From NCBI RefSeq assembly GCF_011089895.1, contig NZ_JAANAT010000001.1:1736001-1800000 (forward strand): 64,000 nucleotides of DNA. The letters are read 5' to 3'. The notes under the pieces are model-generated. The model did no database searches and had not been told where the DNA came from. It worked only from the letters and a program-made list of their open reading frames with translations. Below are positions 42,000 through 51,040 of the stretch, piece by piece (position 1 is the stretch's first letter; each line of letters begins with the position of its first letter). The translations under genes and the position numbers were made by a program. Origin of the DNA: Mucilaginibacter inviolabilis (GTDB lineage Bacteria > Bacteroidota > Bacteroidia > Sphingobacteriales > Sphingobacteriaceae).

Positions 42000-43115
42000 T
42001 TGAATCTGTTTCCTGTGACCAACTATACGAATTACGAAGTCGAAGACTTTTTGCACGACGATTTTTTTATCGACTGGGTTTTAAAAAACCAACCAGCACA
42101 TCAGGCTTTCTGGGAGCAATGGCTTATTGAAAATCCAGATCGAAAAAAAGTCGTTGATCAGGCGCGTATCATTATCTTATCTATCAAAATTAACCCACTT
42201 CAAGAGGGATTGACCGATGCCGAGATAAACTCCATGCTAATCAACATCAATCAACAAATACATGGGCAACATGAACCTGTTATATGGAGGCCAAGATTTT
42301 ATCAAACCGGTTGGTTTCGCGCTGCGGCTACCGTAGTGTTAGTTGCAAGTGCAGGCTTTCTTTTCTTTAAGAAATATGATCAACAAACATTACCAGCTAA
42401 CCAGGTTGCCCGGGCCGATTCTTTTTTGCAAGTGGTTAACCATACCCCGAACTCAAAACTGGTGCAAATGAGCGATGGCAGCCTTGCAGTTTTAAAACCA
42501 GGCTCGGGACTTAGATACCTGCGTTCATTTCATGACAAAAGAGAGGTTTTTTTAGATGGGGAAGCTTTTTTTGAGGTTCACAAAAATCCACAGATGCCTT
42601 TCCAGGTGCATAGTCATGATATGGTGGTACGGGTATTAGGCACGAGCTTTACTGTAAAAAACTCGGATAACAATCAATATTTTAAGGTTGTGGTAAATAC
42701 CGGCAAAGTATTGGTATACAATCAAAAAGCAGTTACCAAGGCCGATAAGCAAAAATATGAGGTTATTCTGACCCCTAACCAACAAGTTACTTATGCCGAA
42801 AAACAATCAGGCTTTAAAAAAGAAACACTCCCGGTACCATTAAAACTATCAAAGGAAATAGCGAAAAAAGATTTCACTTTTGATAATGCCCCTCTATCAA
42901 GCATTATTGACAGGATAAATAATGACTATGATGTGAATGTTGAATATGACAAAGCTAAGCTGGGAAACATCGGTCTCACTATGTCTATTTCTGACAGGCC
43001 TCTGGACGAAAAAGTAAAACTAATATGTAAAGCAATTAACGCCACCTGCCAATTTACCGATGGCCGTATCATTATTAACAGTCAAAATCTAAACCCTATA
43101 CCACCAACCAATTAA
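42000..43115 (+). CDS. FecR-family anti-sigma factor, non-ATG start
   Basis: A 371-residue FecR protein. No in-frame ATG lies between the upstream stop at 41961 and residue 79, so translation must begin at TTG 42000 or GTG 42015; homologous N-termini begin close to here (FLHDDFFIDWVLKNQPAHQAFWEQWL). One membrane helix lies at about 105-122 (WFRAAATVVLVASAGFLFF). The periplasmic FecR domain follows (VQMSDGSLAVLKPGSGLRYL, EVFLDGEAFFEVHKNPQMPFQVH, RVLGTSFTVKN), then DUF4974 (FTFDNAPLSSIIDRINNDYDVNVEYD to GRIIINS). It links the STN domain of the downstream SusC to the sigma factor encoded upstream. Confidence 0.92.
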   Translation: MNLFPVTNYTNYEVEDFLHDDFFIDWVLKNQPAHQAFWEQWLIENPDRKKVVDQARIIILSIKINPLQEGLTDAEINSMLININQQIHGQHEPVIWRPRFYQTGWFRAAATVVLVASAGFLFFKKYDQQTLPANQVARADSFLQVVNHTPNSKLVQMSDGSLAVLKPGSGLRYLRSFHDKREVFLDGEAFFEVHKNPQMPFQVHSHDMVVRVLGTSFTVKNSDNNQYFKVVVNTGKVLVYNQKAVTKADKQKYEVILTPNQQVTYAEKQSGFKKETLPVPLKLSKEIAKKDFTFDNAPLSSIIDRINNDYDVNVEYDKAKLGNIGLTMSISDRPLDEKVKLICKAINATCQFTDGRIIINSQNLNPIPPTN

Positions 43116-43179
43116 CCTATTATTAAACCTATTTATAAATGATGAGAGAAAGAAATACTTAAACCCACCTAAAAAACAA

Positions 43180-43277
43180 ACCGGCAATATTTGCGGTACT
43201 GCCGGTCCAAATGTTTAGCCCCAAAATGATCGATACTCATTTACTGTAACCTTTTGCAAAGGTTGAGCGGGGCTTTT
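43180..43277 (+). promoter_or_regulatory. Structured leader / possible attenuator before susC
   Basis: Three nested or successive hairpins are visible. ACCGGCA pairs with TGCCGGT (43180-43206). AACCTTT pairs with AAAGGTT around TGC (43248-43264). AGCCCC (43217-43222) pairs with GGGGCT (43269-43274), followed by TTTTT. The last is terminator-shaped and lies 40 nt before the susC start within the FecR-SusC gap. Confidence 0.55.
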
Positions 43278-43317
43278 TTGTCAAGTTATTAACGAATCAT
43301 TAACTCTAACCAAATTT

Positions 43318-46300
43318 ATGAAATATAAACCTATACTCGTAAAAATAATGAAGATCACATTTTTACAGTTAACATTAAGTCTCTCATTATTAGGAAGCGC
43401 CATTGCAAAAGATGGTAAAGCCCAGGCTATTTTAGATACAAAGATTACTGTAAGCGAAAGTAATATTGCGTTAAAGGCAGTAATAAAAAAGCTGGAGCAG
43501 AAATACCACGTCAACTTTGCATTTAGCCCGGCGCTTATCAATGATAACCAGAAAGTGAATGCATCATTCACAGATAAAGCGTTAGGAACCGTATTAACCG
43601 AACTGTTTACGCCGCTTAATCTGGCTTATGAGGTTTCTGGTGATGTAATCGTGATCAGAAACAATACGCCACAGGTAATTACCAGAATAGCCGATCTGGA
43701 TATGACCCAGGCTCCTATCAAAGGTAATGTAATCGACGATAAAGGATTAACGGTTCCTGGTGTTACGGTAACTATTAAAGGCACCAAAACCGGAACAGTT
43801 ACGGATGTTAATGGTAATTTTTCGCTCAATGTAAGTCCGGGTACTGTATTGGTTTTTACCGCCGTAGGCTTTGAGCCAAAGGAAATGCTTGCCACAGCCG
43901 AGCCTATGAAAATTACCATGGTAACATCGAATAACAACCTTGCGGAGATAGTAGTGGTGGGTACAACCTTCAAAAAAGGCGACCTTACCGGCTCTGTAAG
44001 TAACGTAGATTCCAAAACATTGCAGGAACGCCCGGTTACCAATGTTAGCAGTGCTTTACAAGGTCGTGTGGCTGGTGTATTTATTGGAGGTGGCTCCAAA
44101 CCCAGCGATGATCCAGTGATTAAAATCCGCGGTACCAATACCATCAATTCAGGCTCCACCCCTATTTATGTAGTGGATGGTTTGATTATGGAAAACAACC
44201 TGGGTGGTTTTAACTCCATCAACATGAACGATGTAGAATCGGTATCTATATTAAAAGACGCATCTGCTACGGCTCTTTATGGTTCACGCGGTGCCAATGG
44301 CGTGGTGGTTATCACTACCAAAAAAGGCAAGAAATCGTCTGGTGATGGTATTATTAGCTATGATGCATGGGCCGGCTTCTCCAACTACGCCAACAGGCCC
44401 GAAACAATGAATGCCCAGCAACTGTTTGATTTACGGGTAGATGCCTATGCCAACGGCTATATTAAAGATAACCCTAATGCCAACAGGCAGGATTACATCA
44501 ATAATACTTTACTCAAAACCAACCTGGCATTTTCGCAGCAGGAGTTTGATACCAATAACAGCGGTAAAAGTTACGATTGGCTTAAAGCCATTTCACAAAC
44601 CGGCTATCAGCAAAACCATGCATTAAGCTTTGCAGGAGGTACAGAAAAAGGCTCATTTTACCTGAGCCTGGGTTATGCCGGTACAAAAGGTCTTATTCAA
44701 ACAGTAAATGAAAATAAATATACCGGTCGTTTTAATGCTGATTATTTAATTAAAAAATGGTTGAAAATCGGCACCAATACCGGCTATACCCGTACCGATG
44801 ATGCCCAGGCCGATGACGATGCATATAACCAGGCGCTTAATGCCAATCCGCTTTTAAATTATGATCCATACAGGGCAGCGGCTACCAGGTATACCCCTAA
44901 TTACCTCACCATATATTATCGTGCACTTGGCCAAAACAGCAACAATAATTTCAATCCGTTCAACGCGCTTGATATTACCCGCAGGCAAAATCGTAACCGC
45001 CTGGTAACATCAAACTTTATCAATGTAAACCCAATACCTGGTTTGGATATACGATCTACCTATTCTGTTGATTACGGACAGCAAAGCTACTCTACTTTTA
45101 CGCCGAACAACATACAGGAAGCAATCCGTAACTATAATGGCGATGCGCGCGCCAGGGCCGAGCGCTGGAACGATTTGTATTGGCAGTGGGATAATACCGC
45201 CACATACAGTAAAACGTTTAACTCCAAACATCGTATTACTGCCTTATTGGGTACCAGTGCCAGCAAACGCACCTCTGATTATACTTTGGCACAGGGCGAT
45301 CGTTTTGCAAGTAACGATCTGTTATATCATGATCTTGGAGGCGCAGCAGCGCAGGACAAAACAACTATCGGATCTAACTTTTATGCCTACTCTATTTTTT
45401 CGGTAATCGCCCGCTTTACCTACAGTTATGATGATAAATATTTCCTGACAGCTACCGCCCGCGATGACGGTTCTTCCAGGTTTGCTCCCGGGCATCAATA
45501 TGGTATTTTCCCTTCAGCTTCGGTAAAATGGGATGTTACCAAAGAGGATTTCATGAAACAGCAGAAAATCTTTAACCAATTGAGTCTGCGGGTAGGCTAT
45601 GGTGTTGTAGGTAATCAAGATATTACCAATTATGCTTTCCAAACACTGTACGGTTCAAAAGTAAATAATAACAATGCCTTGTTAGCCAATGATGGTTTAA
45701 AGGGTAACCCTGATTTGACCTGGGAAAGGCAAAAACAAGCCAATCTTGGTTTAGATATGGCCTTCCTGAACTCGCGTCTTTCTGTTACTGCCGATGCGTT
45801 TTACATTAACAATGATAACCTGTTGCTTGATCGTGGCCTGGCTACCACCACAGGGTATACGCATCAATTACAAAACATTGGCCGTGTAAATAACAAAGGT
45901 ATCGACCTGTCATTAAGCGGTCAGGTAATCAAAAGCAAAGACTGGAACTGGTCATTATCAGGCAATATATCTTTTGCCAAAAACACCGTGAAACAATTGT
46001 ATGGCAATGCCACAGTGATATACAGCACTTCGGGCGATAGTCGTGAAAACAATTTATTTATCGGTCAGTCACTGCATAGTATCTATACTTTGCGTTCGGG
46101 CGGAATAGCCCAGGAATCAAACCGTGCAGAATGGCAGGGGCTTAACTATAACGGTAAAACAGTAGGTCTGGGCGATTTATTCGCGCTGGATGTTTCTGGC
46201 CCAAATGGAGTTAAAGACGGTATTGTGAACCAATACGACAGGCAGGTTGTGGGTAACGAAGATCCAAAATACTATGGCGGTTTTTCAACAGATCTTTCCT

Positions 46301-46734
46301 ATAAAGGAATAGTCCTGAACGCGGTATTTGTTTACTCGCATGGCGCTAAAAAGATCAGCAGTTATTACGAAGGTTTAATTAACAGTGTTGGCTCAAGCAT
46401 GGCTTCAACCGATCTGTTAAACCGCTGGACACCAACTAACACCAATACCAATATACCACGCGTAATTGACAATACCAGCTATAACCGGTATAACCCTTCT
46501 GATCTGGATTATGCCATTCAGGATGCCTCTTATCTGCGTTTATCGGCACTTACTTTGGGATACAACTTGCCGCAAAAATTGCTGAACAGCTGGCATGCCA
46601 GCCGGGTACGTATATACGCCACAGGCTCAAACCTGTTCTGTATTACCAAATACAAAGGGCTTGATCCCGAGACAGGTGATTATGGTTATCCACCGGTAAG
46701 GACATTTGTTCTTGGGGTAAACTTTGGATTTTAA
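43318..46734 (+). CDS. SusC/RagA-family TonB-dependent transporter with STN domain
   Basis: An 1138-residue outer membrane transporter; ATG 43318 is used, with 43348 (MKITFLQLTL) as an alternative signal-peptide start. The STN domain (VSESNIALKAVIKKLEQKYHVNFAFSPALI) is followed by a CarboxypepD_reg domain (IKGNVIDDKGLTVPGVTVTIKG) and a plug with the SusC signature (GRVAGVFIGGGSKPSDDPVIKIRGTNTINSGSTPIYVVDGL; SVSILKDASATALYGSRGANGVVVITTKKG). The barrel ends in RTFVLGVNFGF. It forms the TonB-driven channel of a SusCD pedal-bin importer for an oligosaccharide or peptide. The STN domain means it also signals through the FecR/sigma pair upstream. Confidence 0.95.
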   Translation: MKYKPILVKIMKITFLQLTLSLSLLGSAIAKDGKAQAILDTKITVSESNIALKAVIKKLEQKYHVNFAFSPALINDNQKVNASFTDKALGTVLTELFTPLNLAYEVSGDVIVIRNNTPQVITRIADLDMTQAPIKGNVIDDKGLTVPGVTVTIKGTKTGTVTDVNGNFSLNVSPGTVLVFTAVGFEPKEMLATAEPMKITMVTSNNNLAEIVVVGTTFKKGDLTGSVSNVDSKTLQERPVTNVSSALQGRVAGVFIGGGSKPSDDPVIKIRGTNTINSGSTPIYVVDGLIMENNLGGFNSINMNDVESVSILKDASATALYGSRGANGVVVITTKKGKKSSGDGIISYDAWAGFSNYANRPETMNAQQLFDLRVDAYANGYIKDNPNANRQDYINNTLLKTNLAFSQQEFDTNNSGKSYDWLKAISQTGYQQNHALSFAGGTEKGSFYLSLGYAGTKGLIQTVNENKYTGRFNADYLIKKWLKIGTNTGYTRTDDAQADDDAYNQALNANPLLNYDPYRAAATRYTPNYLTIYYRALGQNSNNNFNPFNALDITRRQNRNRLVTSNFINVNPIPGLDIRSTYSVDYGQQSYSTFTPNNIQEAIRNYNGDARARAERWNDLYWQWDNTATYSKTFNSKHRITALLGTSASKRTSDYTLAQGDRFASNDLLYHDLGGAAAQDKTTIGSNFYAYSIFSVIARFTYSYDDKYFLTATARDDGSSRFAPGHQYGIFPSASVKWDVTKEDFMKQQKIFNQLSLRVGYGVVGNQDITNYAFQTLYGSKVNNNNALLANDGLKGNPDLTWERQKQANLGLDMAFLNSRLSVTADAFYINNDNLLLDRGLATTTGYTHQLQNIGRVNNKGIDLSLSGQVIKSKDWNWSLSGNISFAKNTVKQLYGNATVIYSTSGDSRENNLFIGQSLHSIYTLRSGGIAQESNRAEWQGLNYNGKTVGLGDLFALDVSGPNGVKDGIVNQYDRQVVGNEDPKYYGGFSTDLSYKGIVLNAVFVYSHGAKKISSYYEGLINSVGSSMASTDLLNRWTPTNTNTNIPRVIDNTSYNRYNPSDLDYAIQDASYLRLSALTLGYNLPQKLLNSWHASRVRIYATGSNLFCITKYKGLDPETGDYGYPPVRTFVLGVNFGF

Positions 46735-46740
46735 ACTTCA

Positions 46741-48315
46741 ATGCAAAAAATCATGAAAAAAACCATTATAAATATATTGATTGCCGGAACGGTAATATGT
46801 TCAGCTTCCTGCAAAAAATTTCTGAACCAGGATAGTTTGACAAAACTGGATGAAAGCAAGGTGTATTCAGATATCAACCTGGTACAAACAAGTTTAAAGG
46901 GTGTATATGCCAGCTGGTTAAATAACCGTGTAGATGAGCAGGGAACCGTTTTAATGATGGGTACCGACGAAACCCAACAGGGCGCCTATCAAATGAAAAG
47001 CGATGCCTCTAAAGGCGGATTGGACAGGTATGACGGCAACCTTAACTCGTTACAGGGGCAAGTAACCACCCAGTGGAACCTTCGCTGGCCACTGGTTAAT
47101 GAAGCGGCCAAAATCATCAACGGGGTTGATAAACCTACACTGCAGGCAGGATCTGTAGAAGCCGGTATTGTTGGTGAGGCCTGTTTTATAAGAGGCTTTA
47201 TTGACTTTGAGCTGGCCATGTACTGGGGTGAGATACCGATCAGGGACCTGAGTCGCGAATCGCAATTAGGTCTTAAACGCCAGCCACTTAAAGATGTATG
47301 GACATTTATTATTGCTGATTTGACCAAGGCAGCTGCTTTTTGTCCGGACAAAAACTCTCCGGGCAGGGCAACAAGCGGCGCAGCCTTGGCTATGCTGGGT
47401 AAGGCTTATATGTCGGCACCGGTATCAACAGGTCTGCGCGATTTTGATAAGGCCCGCGATTGCTTTGAAAAAATGATGGGCAGATATACCCTGGTGCCCT
47501 ACGCCGATCTTTGGGACTATACCAAACCTAACACCAACGAGGCCATCCTGGAGTTCCAGTACAGTCCTGTTTCTCCAAACAATAATAAAGTACAGTTCCA
47601 GATAGGCTCGCGCGCGGTGCAGAATACCTTTGGCGATGGCTGCTATTATTCGGGATATGATAAAATTGTCCCAACAATACACGCTTATGAAACCGTAGCC
47701 AATGGTGGTATATGGGAAGATGGCGATATACGCCGTAACGAAAGTATCCGCTATGATTTTACTTATTATGGGGTTACACCAACGCTCGACATTATTTCGT
47801 GGGAAGGTTTGGGTAACGACTTTGATGAGCTAAAACCTCACGTAAAAAAGTATGAGGATTTCCGTACCGATACACATAGTGGTTTGGGCTATAACAATAT
47901 GTACAACTCCGGAAAAGATATGCCGGTACTCCGTTTAGGCGATATTAAACTATGTTATGCCGAATGTTTGAATGAGTTGAACAGAACAGGCGATGCTATA
48001 ACTGTAGTTAACCAGGTAAGAGCCCGTGCCTGGGGTGGTACATTACCCAGTGATAAAATGTGGGGCGCAATGGCACAAGCCGATTTCCGTACCAATATCA
48101 TGGATGAACGCACCCGGGAACTTTTTGCAGAGGGCTGGCGCCGCATTGATCTGATCAGGACCGGGCTACTGGTCGACCGGACTAAAAAGTACAACAAATG
48201 GACCGCGCAATCCGGAACAATTCAGGCATTTAATAACCTGTATCCGATACCTGATACAGAATTAAAGCTGAACCCTGAAATAACACCACAGGATCAAAAT
48301 CCGGGTTATCATTAA
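46741..48315 (+). CDS. SusD/RagB-family surface lipoprotein
   Basis: A 524-residue lipoprotein (start at 46741 or 46753), lipobox Cys24 in CSASCKKFL. N-terminal SusD-like region: LNQDSLTKLDESKVYSDINLVQTSLKGVYASWL, then WNLRWPLVNEAAKIINGVDK and GEACFIRGFIDFELAMYWGEIPI. C-terminal SusD_RagB region: VLRLGDIKLCYAECLNEL, AITVVNQVRARAW, DERTRELFAEGWRRIDLIRTG, LYPIPDTELKLNPEITPQDQNPGY. It caps the SusC barrel and binds the ligand at the cell surface. It lies 6 nt after susC. No glycoside hydrolase directly follows, so the substrate class is open. Confidence 0.95.
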   Translation: MQKIMKKTIINILIAGTVICSASCKKFLNQDSLTKLDESKVYSDINLVQTSLKGVYASWLNNRVDEQGTVLMMGTDETQQGAYQMKSDASKGGLDRYDGNLNSLQGQVTTQWNLRWPLVNEAAKIINGVDKPTLQAGSVEAGIVGEACFIRGFIDFELAMYWGEIPIRDLSRESQLGLKRQPLKDVWTFIIADLTKAAAFCPDKNSPGRATSGAALAMLGKAYMSAPVSTGLRDFDKARDCFEKMMGRYTLVPYADLWDYTKPNTNEAILEFQYSPVSPNNNKVQFQIGSRAVQNTFGDGCYYSGYDKIVPTIHAYETVANGGIWEDGDIRRNESIRYDFTYYGVTPTLDIISWEGLGNDFDELKPHVKKYEDFRTDTHSGLGYNNMYNSGKDMPVLRLGDIKLCYAECLNELNRTGDAITVVNQVRARAWGGTLPSDKMWGAMAQADFRTNIMDERTRELFAEGWRRIDLIRTGLLVDRTKKYNKWTAQSGTIQAFNNLYPIPDTELKLNPEITPQDQNPGYH

Positions 48316-48338
48316 TCCCGGGATCAATAGATCAAAAT

Positions 48339-48377
48339 AAAAGAGGCTGTTTCCAAAGTGTGGGAACAGCCTCTTTT
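48339..48377. terminator. Bidirectional terminator after susD
   Basis: A 13-bp stem (AAAAGAGGCTGTT and complement) extended by CC/GG inside. T-rich flanks occur on both strands. It separates susD from the convergent kinase gene. Confidence 0.87.
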
Positions 48378-48396
48378 GTTACTGATGATCTGCATA

Positions 48397-49476
48397 TCAG
48401 TTTACTATATTATCACGCTTAAAACTAAAGTATTCAATAAACTTCTTAAACCTGTTTTCTGATCTGGTAAACTGCTCCAGCAGTTTTAATTGATTTTGCG
48501 CCCTCACCAGGTTTTGTAACGGATAGGTAGTGTGATAATAGATATCGTCATTTAAAAAATCGGTCAGGAACCTGAGCACCTGCATATAGATCATGTATTT
48601 GCCAGAATACGTAAAATATTCCTTCTCTGCCGGTGTCAAAGCTGGCCCCATAGCCGAAATGTAACCTTTATAAATAGCATAAAAACACTCCTCGTTGATC
48701 TGTATCTTTGAAAAATCACGCTCTTCTTCATTTGCCGGTGAAAGATAAGTTCGTAACATATCCCCTACATCGCTCAGAAAATAACCCGGCATTACCGTAT
48801 CCAGGTCAATCACACACAAGCCCTTATGATCCTGATCAAACAACACATTGCTAATTTTAGTATCATGATGTATAACACGCAAGGGCAATTGCTGGTGATC
48901 AATCAGTTGCATATAGGTAAATAATATGCCCTGATATTTATAAATATCATTGATAGCCGTTGTGGCTATGGCCAGCTTATCAGCACCCGCAGTTGAACAT
49001 GCCTCCTTAAACTGATCAAACCGTAGTTTCAGGTCATGAAATTGGGGTAAGGTATAATGCAACTTTTCCAGATTGAAATCTCTCAATAAATAAGTGAATT
49101 TTCCAAATTGTTGGGCTGCCTCAAAGGCTTCCTGTTGGTTGGTAATTTCAGTAATAGTTACCGAATTGTCAATAAAAGAAAAAAGGCGATAATATTCTTT
49201 ATGGTTAATTTCGGCCATACGCTCACCCTTTAAAGTGGGTATTGGTGCCACAAAAAGATAATCGGGTGCAGTATGTTTAAGGTAATCGGCCAGTAAGGCC
49301 ATGTTTTCTGCAATAGCTTCCGGGTTTTTAAAAACGTACGGGTTAATACGCTGAAGAATGTAATTTTCGGGCCCGCTAACCTTCCAGGTATGATTGATCA
49401 ATCCTGTACCAAAACTTTTAATATGATAGTTATTGGTGTTTAGTCCGTATAGTTCCAGGATCTGGTCAAGTATCAT
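48397..49476 (-). CDS. APH-fold sugar kinase, N-acetylhexosamine 1-kinase-like
   Basis: A 359-residue kinase of the aminoglycoside-phosphotransferase fold. N-lobe: YHIKSFGTGLINHTWKV and YILQRINPYVFKNPEAIAENM. Catalytic loop: VIHHDTKISNVLFDQ, with the HxDxxxxN arrangement; metal-binding IDLDTVMPG. FKNPEAIAEN and GLINHTWKV are typical of Bacteroidota NahK-like proteins, often annotated as mucin-linked phosphotransferases, which phosphorylate GlcNAc or GalNAc at C1. Choline-kinase-type activity is the alternative. A CAAACGTTTG palindrome lies 53 nt upstream of the start, matching sites before the divergent epimerase and the GH109-like gene. Confidence 0.8.
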   Translation of the reverse strand: MILDQILELYGLNTNNYHIKSFGTGLINHTWKVSGPENYILQRINPYVFKNPEAIAENMALLADYLKHTAPDYLFVAPIPTLKGERMAEINHKEYYRLFSFIDNSVTITEITNQQEAFEAAQQFGKFTYLLRDFNLEKLHYTLPQFHDLKLRFDQFKEACSTAGADKLAIATTAINDIYKYQGILFTYMQLIDHQQLPLRVIHHDTKISNVLFDQDHKGLCVIDLDTVMPGYFLSDVGDMLRTYLSPANEEERDFSKIQINEECFYAIYKGYISAMGPALTPAEKEYFTYSGKYMIYMQVLRFLTDFLNDDIYYHTTYPLQNLVRAQNQLKLLEQFTRSENRFKKFIEYFSFKRDNIVN

Positions 49477-49528
49477 TTATGGGCAAATTTTAGCCAAACG
49501 TAATTAATTACTTATGAAAAAGCATGCG

Positions 49529-49538
49529 CAAACGTTTG
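49529..49538. promoter_or_regulatory. LacI-type operator candidate, site 1
   Basis: CAAACGTTTG (extended GCGCAAACGTTTGTG), 53 nt upstream of the kinase start. The perfect palindrome with central CG is the classic LacI/GalR-family operator shape. Confidence 0.7.
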
Positions 49539-49740
49539 TGTATTTTTTATTACACATAAGCTAATTATCTTAATAAAAGAGCTTTATAAAAAACAATAAT
49601 ATTTACAACGCTAATATTATAAAATATTACCCAATCATATACTTTAGAAAATTCAATAAACCCGGGTGAGCGATATATTTCGACTAGGACGTCGTCATGT
49701 TTAAAATCAATACAAACGATCATGCCCCAGTGTACAGATT

Positions 49741-49752
49741 GCAAACGTTTGC
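49741..49752. promoter_or_regulatory. LacI-type operator candidate, site 2
   Basis: Perfect GCAAACGTTTGC palindrome in the 356-nt divergent region, 80 nt upstream of the aldose epimerase ATG. It is the most symmetrical of the three sites. No gene is seen in the rest of this region. Confidence 0.72.
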
Positions 49753-49832
49753 GTGATATTTTGTGCGTTTATTTGAGCGGCCTTATCAATGAAAACACTA
49801 ATTTCCATTATTCTATTTAAACCACATATCGC

Positions 49833-50900
49833 ATGAAATACAATATCAGTCAGCATCATTGGGGCAATTTTAATAATCAGGAGATATTTCTTTATCAACT
49901 GAGCAATGATCATGGCGTAAAAGTTTCCATTACCAATTTTGGCGCAGCTATACAATCTTTATCCGTTCCGGATCATCAGGGCACTATGGCTGATGTTGTA
50001 CTGGGATACGATGATTTGCAAGGTTATATTGACGATCAGTTTTATATCGGCACCATAGTTGGCCGTTTTGCTAACCGCATTGCCGGTGGTAAGGTGGTCA
50101 TCAACGGCGCAACACATCAGCTTACGGTTAAGGATGGCGGTTTTCACCATCATGGAGGCAAGGTTGGCTTCAATAAAAAAGTATGGCAATCACGGTCGTT
50201 TATTAATGATGACGGGGTTGGTGTAATCCTGGAGTACCTGAGTAAAGATGGTGAAGAAGGTTTTCCCGGCAACCTGACTACAACGGTTACTTATACCCTT
50301 AATAACCAAAACCAGTTAATAGTTGATTTTGATGCTGTAACAGATCAGTCAACCTTAATCAATTTAACACAGCATGCTTATTTTAACCTGGCAGGGCATA
50401 ACAACGGTTCAATTTTAGATCATCAACTTCAACTACCTTTAGCAGACTACCTTCCAGTAAATGCCATGCAAGTACCCGAAGGTACCCTTACCCCGGTGAG
50501 CGGTACGCCCTTTGATTTTACAAAACCAACAGCCATTGGCGGGCGTATCCATGAAGATAATGCACAATTGATATTAAGCCGTGGTTACGATCATTCATGG
50601 GTGGTAAAAAAGCAAGACTCGACTGAGTTAAAGTTGGCTGCAACGGTTTTCGAGCCTATCAGCAAAAGGGTATTAAATGTTTTTACTACCGAGCCTGCCA
50701 TACATATTTATACCGGCAATTTTTTAGATGAAACCTGCATCGGTAAACAAAACAGCAATTACCCGTTCAGGAGTGGGTTGTGCCTGGAAACACAACATTA
50801 TCCGGATGCACCTAATAAACCCCATTTTCCAAGTACATTGCTAAATCCGGGAGATCGGTTTAAAAGCCGTACTGTTTTTGAATTTAGGGTAAATGCCTAG
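49833..50900 (+). CDS. galM: Aldose 1-epimerase (mutarotase)
   Basis: A 355-residue galactose mutarotase. Family features: NDHGVKVSITNFGAAIQSLSVPD near the N-terminus; GTIVGRFANRIAGGKVVINGATHQL; FHHHGGKVGFNKKVW with the first conserved His pair; INLTQHAYFNLAGHN with the catalytic His; RGYDHSWVV; and the catalytic Glu in GLCLETQHYPDAPN near the C-terminus. It interconverts alpha and beta anomers of free hexoses. No signal peptide is seen, so it is cytoplasmic. It is flanked by LacI-type operator candidates and divergent from a NahK-like kinase, which needs one anomer as substrate. Confidence 0.94.
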   Translation: MKYNISQHHWGNFNNQEIFLYQLSNDHGVKVSITNFGAAIQSLSVPDHQGTMADVVLGYDDLQGYIDDQFYIGTIVGRFANRIAGGKVVINGATHQLTVKDGGFHHHGGKVGFNKKVWQSRSFINDDGVGVILEYLSKDGEEGFPGNLTTTVTYTLNNQNQLIVDFDAVTDQSTLINLTQHAYFNLAGHNNGSILDHQLQLPLADYLPVNAMQVPEGTLTPVSGTPFDFTKPTAIGGRIHEDNAQLILSRGYDHSWVVKKQDSTELKLAATVFEPISKRVLNVFTTEPAIHIYTGNFLDETCIGKQNSNYPFRSGLCLETQHYPDAPNKPHFPSTLLNPGDRFKSRTVFEFRVNA

Positions 50901-50906
50901 CACTAT

Positions 50907-50916
50907 CAAACGTTTG
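50907..50916. promoter_or_regulatory. LacI-type operator candidate, site 3
   Basis: CAAACGTTTG in the gap between the epimerase and the GH109-like gene, 7 nt after the epimerase stop and 124 nt before the next start. Confidence 0.65.
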
Positions 50917-51040
50917 CGGCGTGTTAGGGATATATAAGCTGTTGATTTTATAAATATCATCAATAACTTCAATCCCGAAACAGGGTTATAAACCAAACCA
51001 TCAATTCAAACTAATAAATCATTATCAAACAATAACATAA

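Noticed and set aside
41294..48315. Complete polysaccharide utilisation locus
   Set aside because: The sigma-FecR-SusC-SusD genes are complete, but no glycoside hydrolase, sulfatase or lyase follows in the same unit; a terminator and a convergent gene end it, so the substrate class cannot be called.
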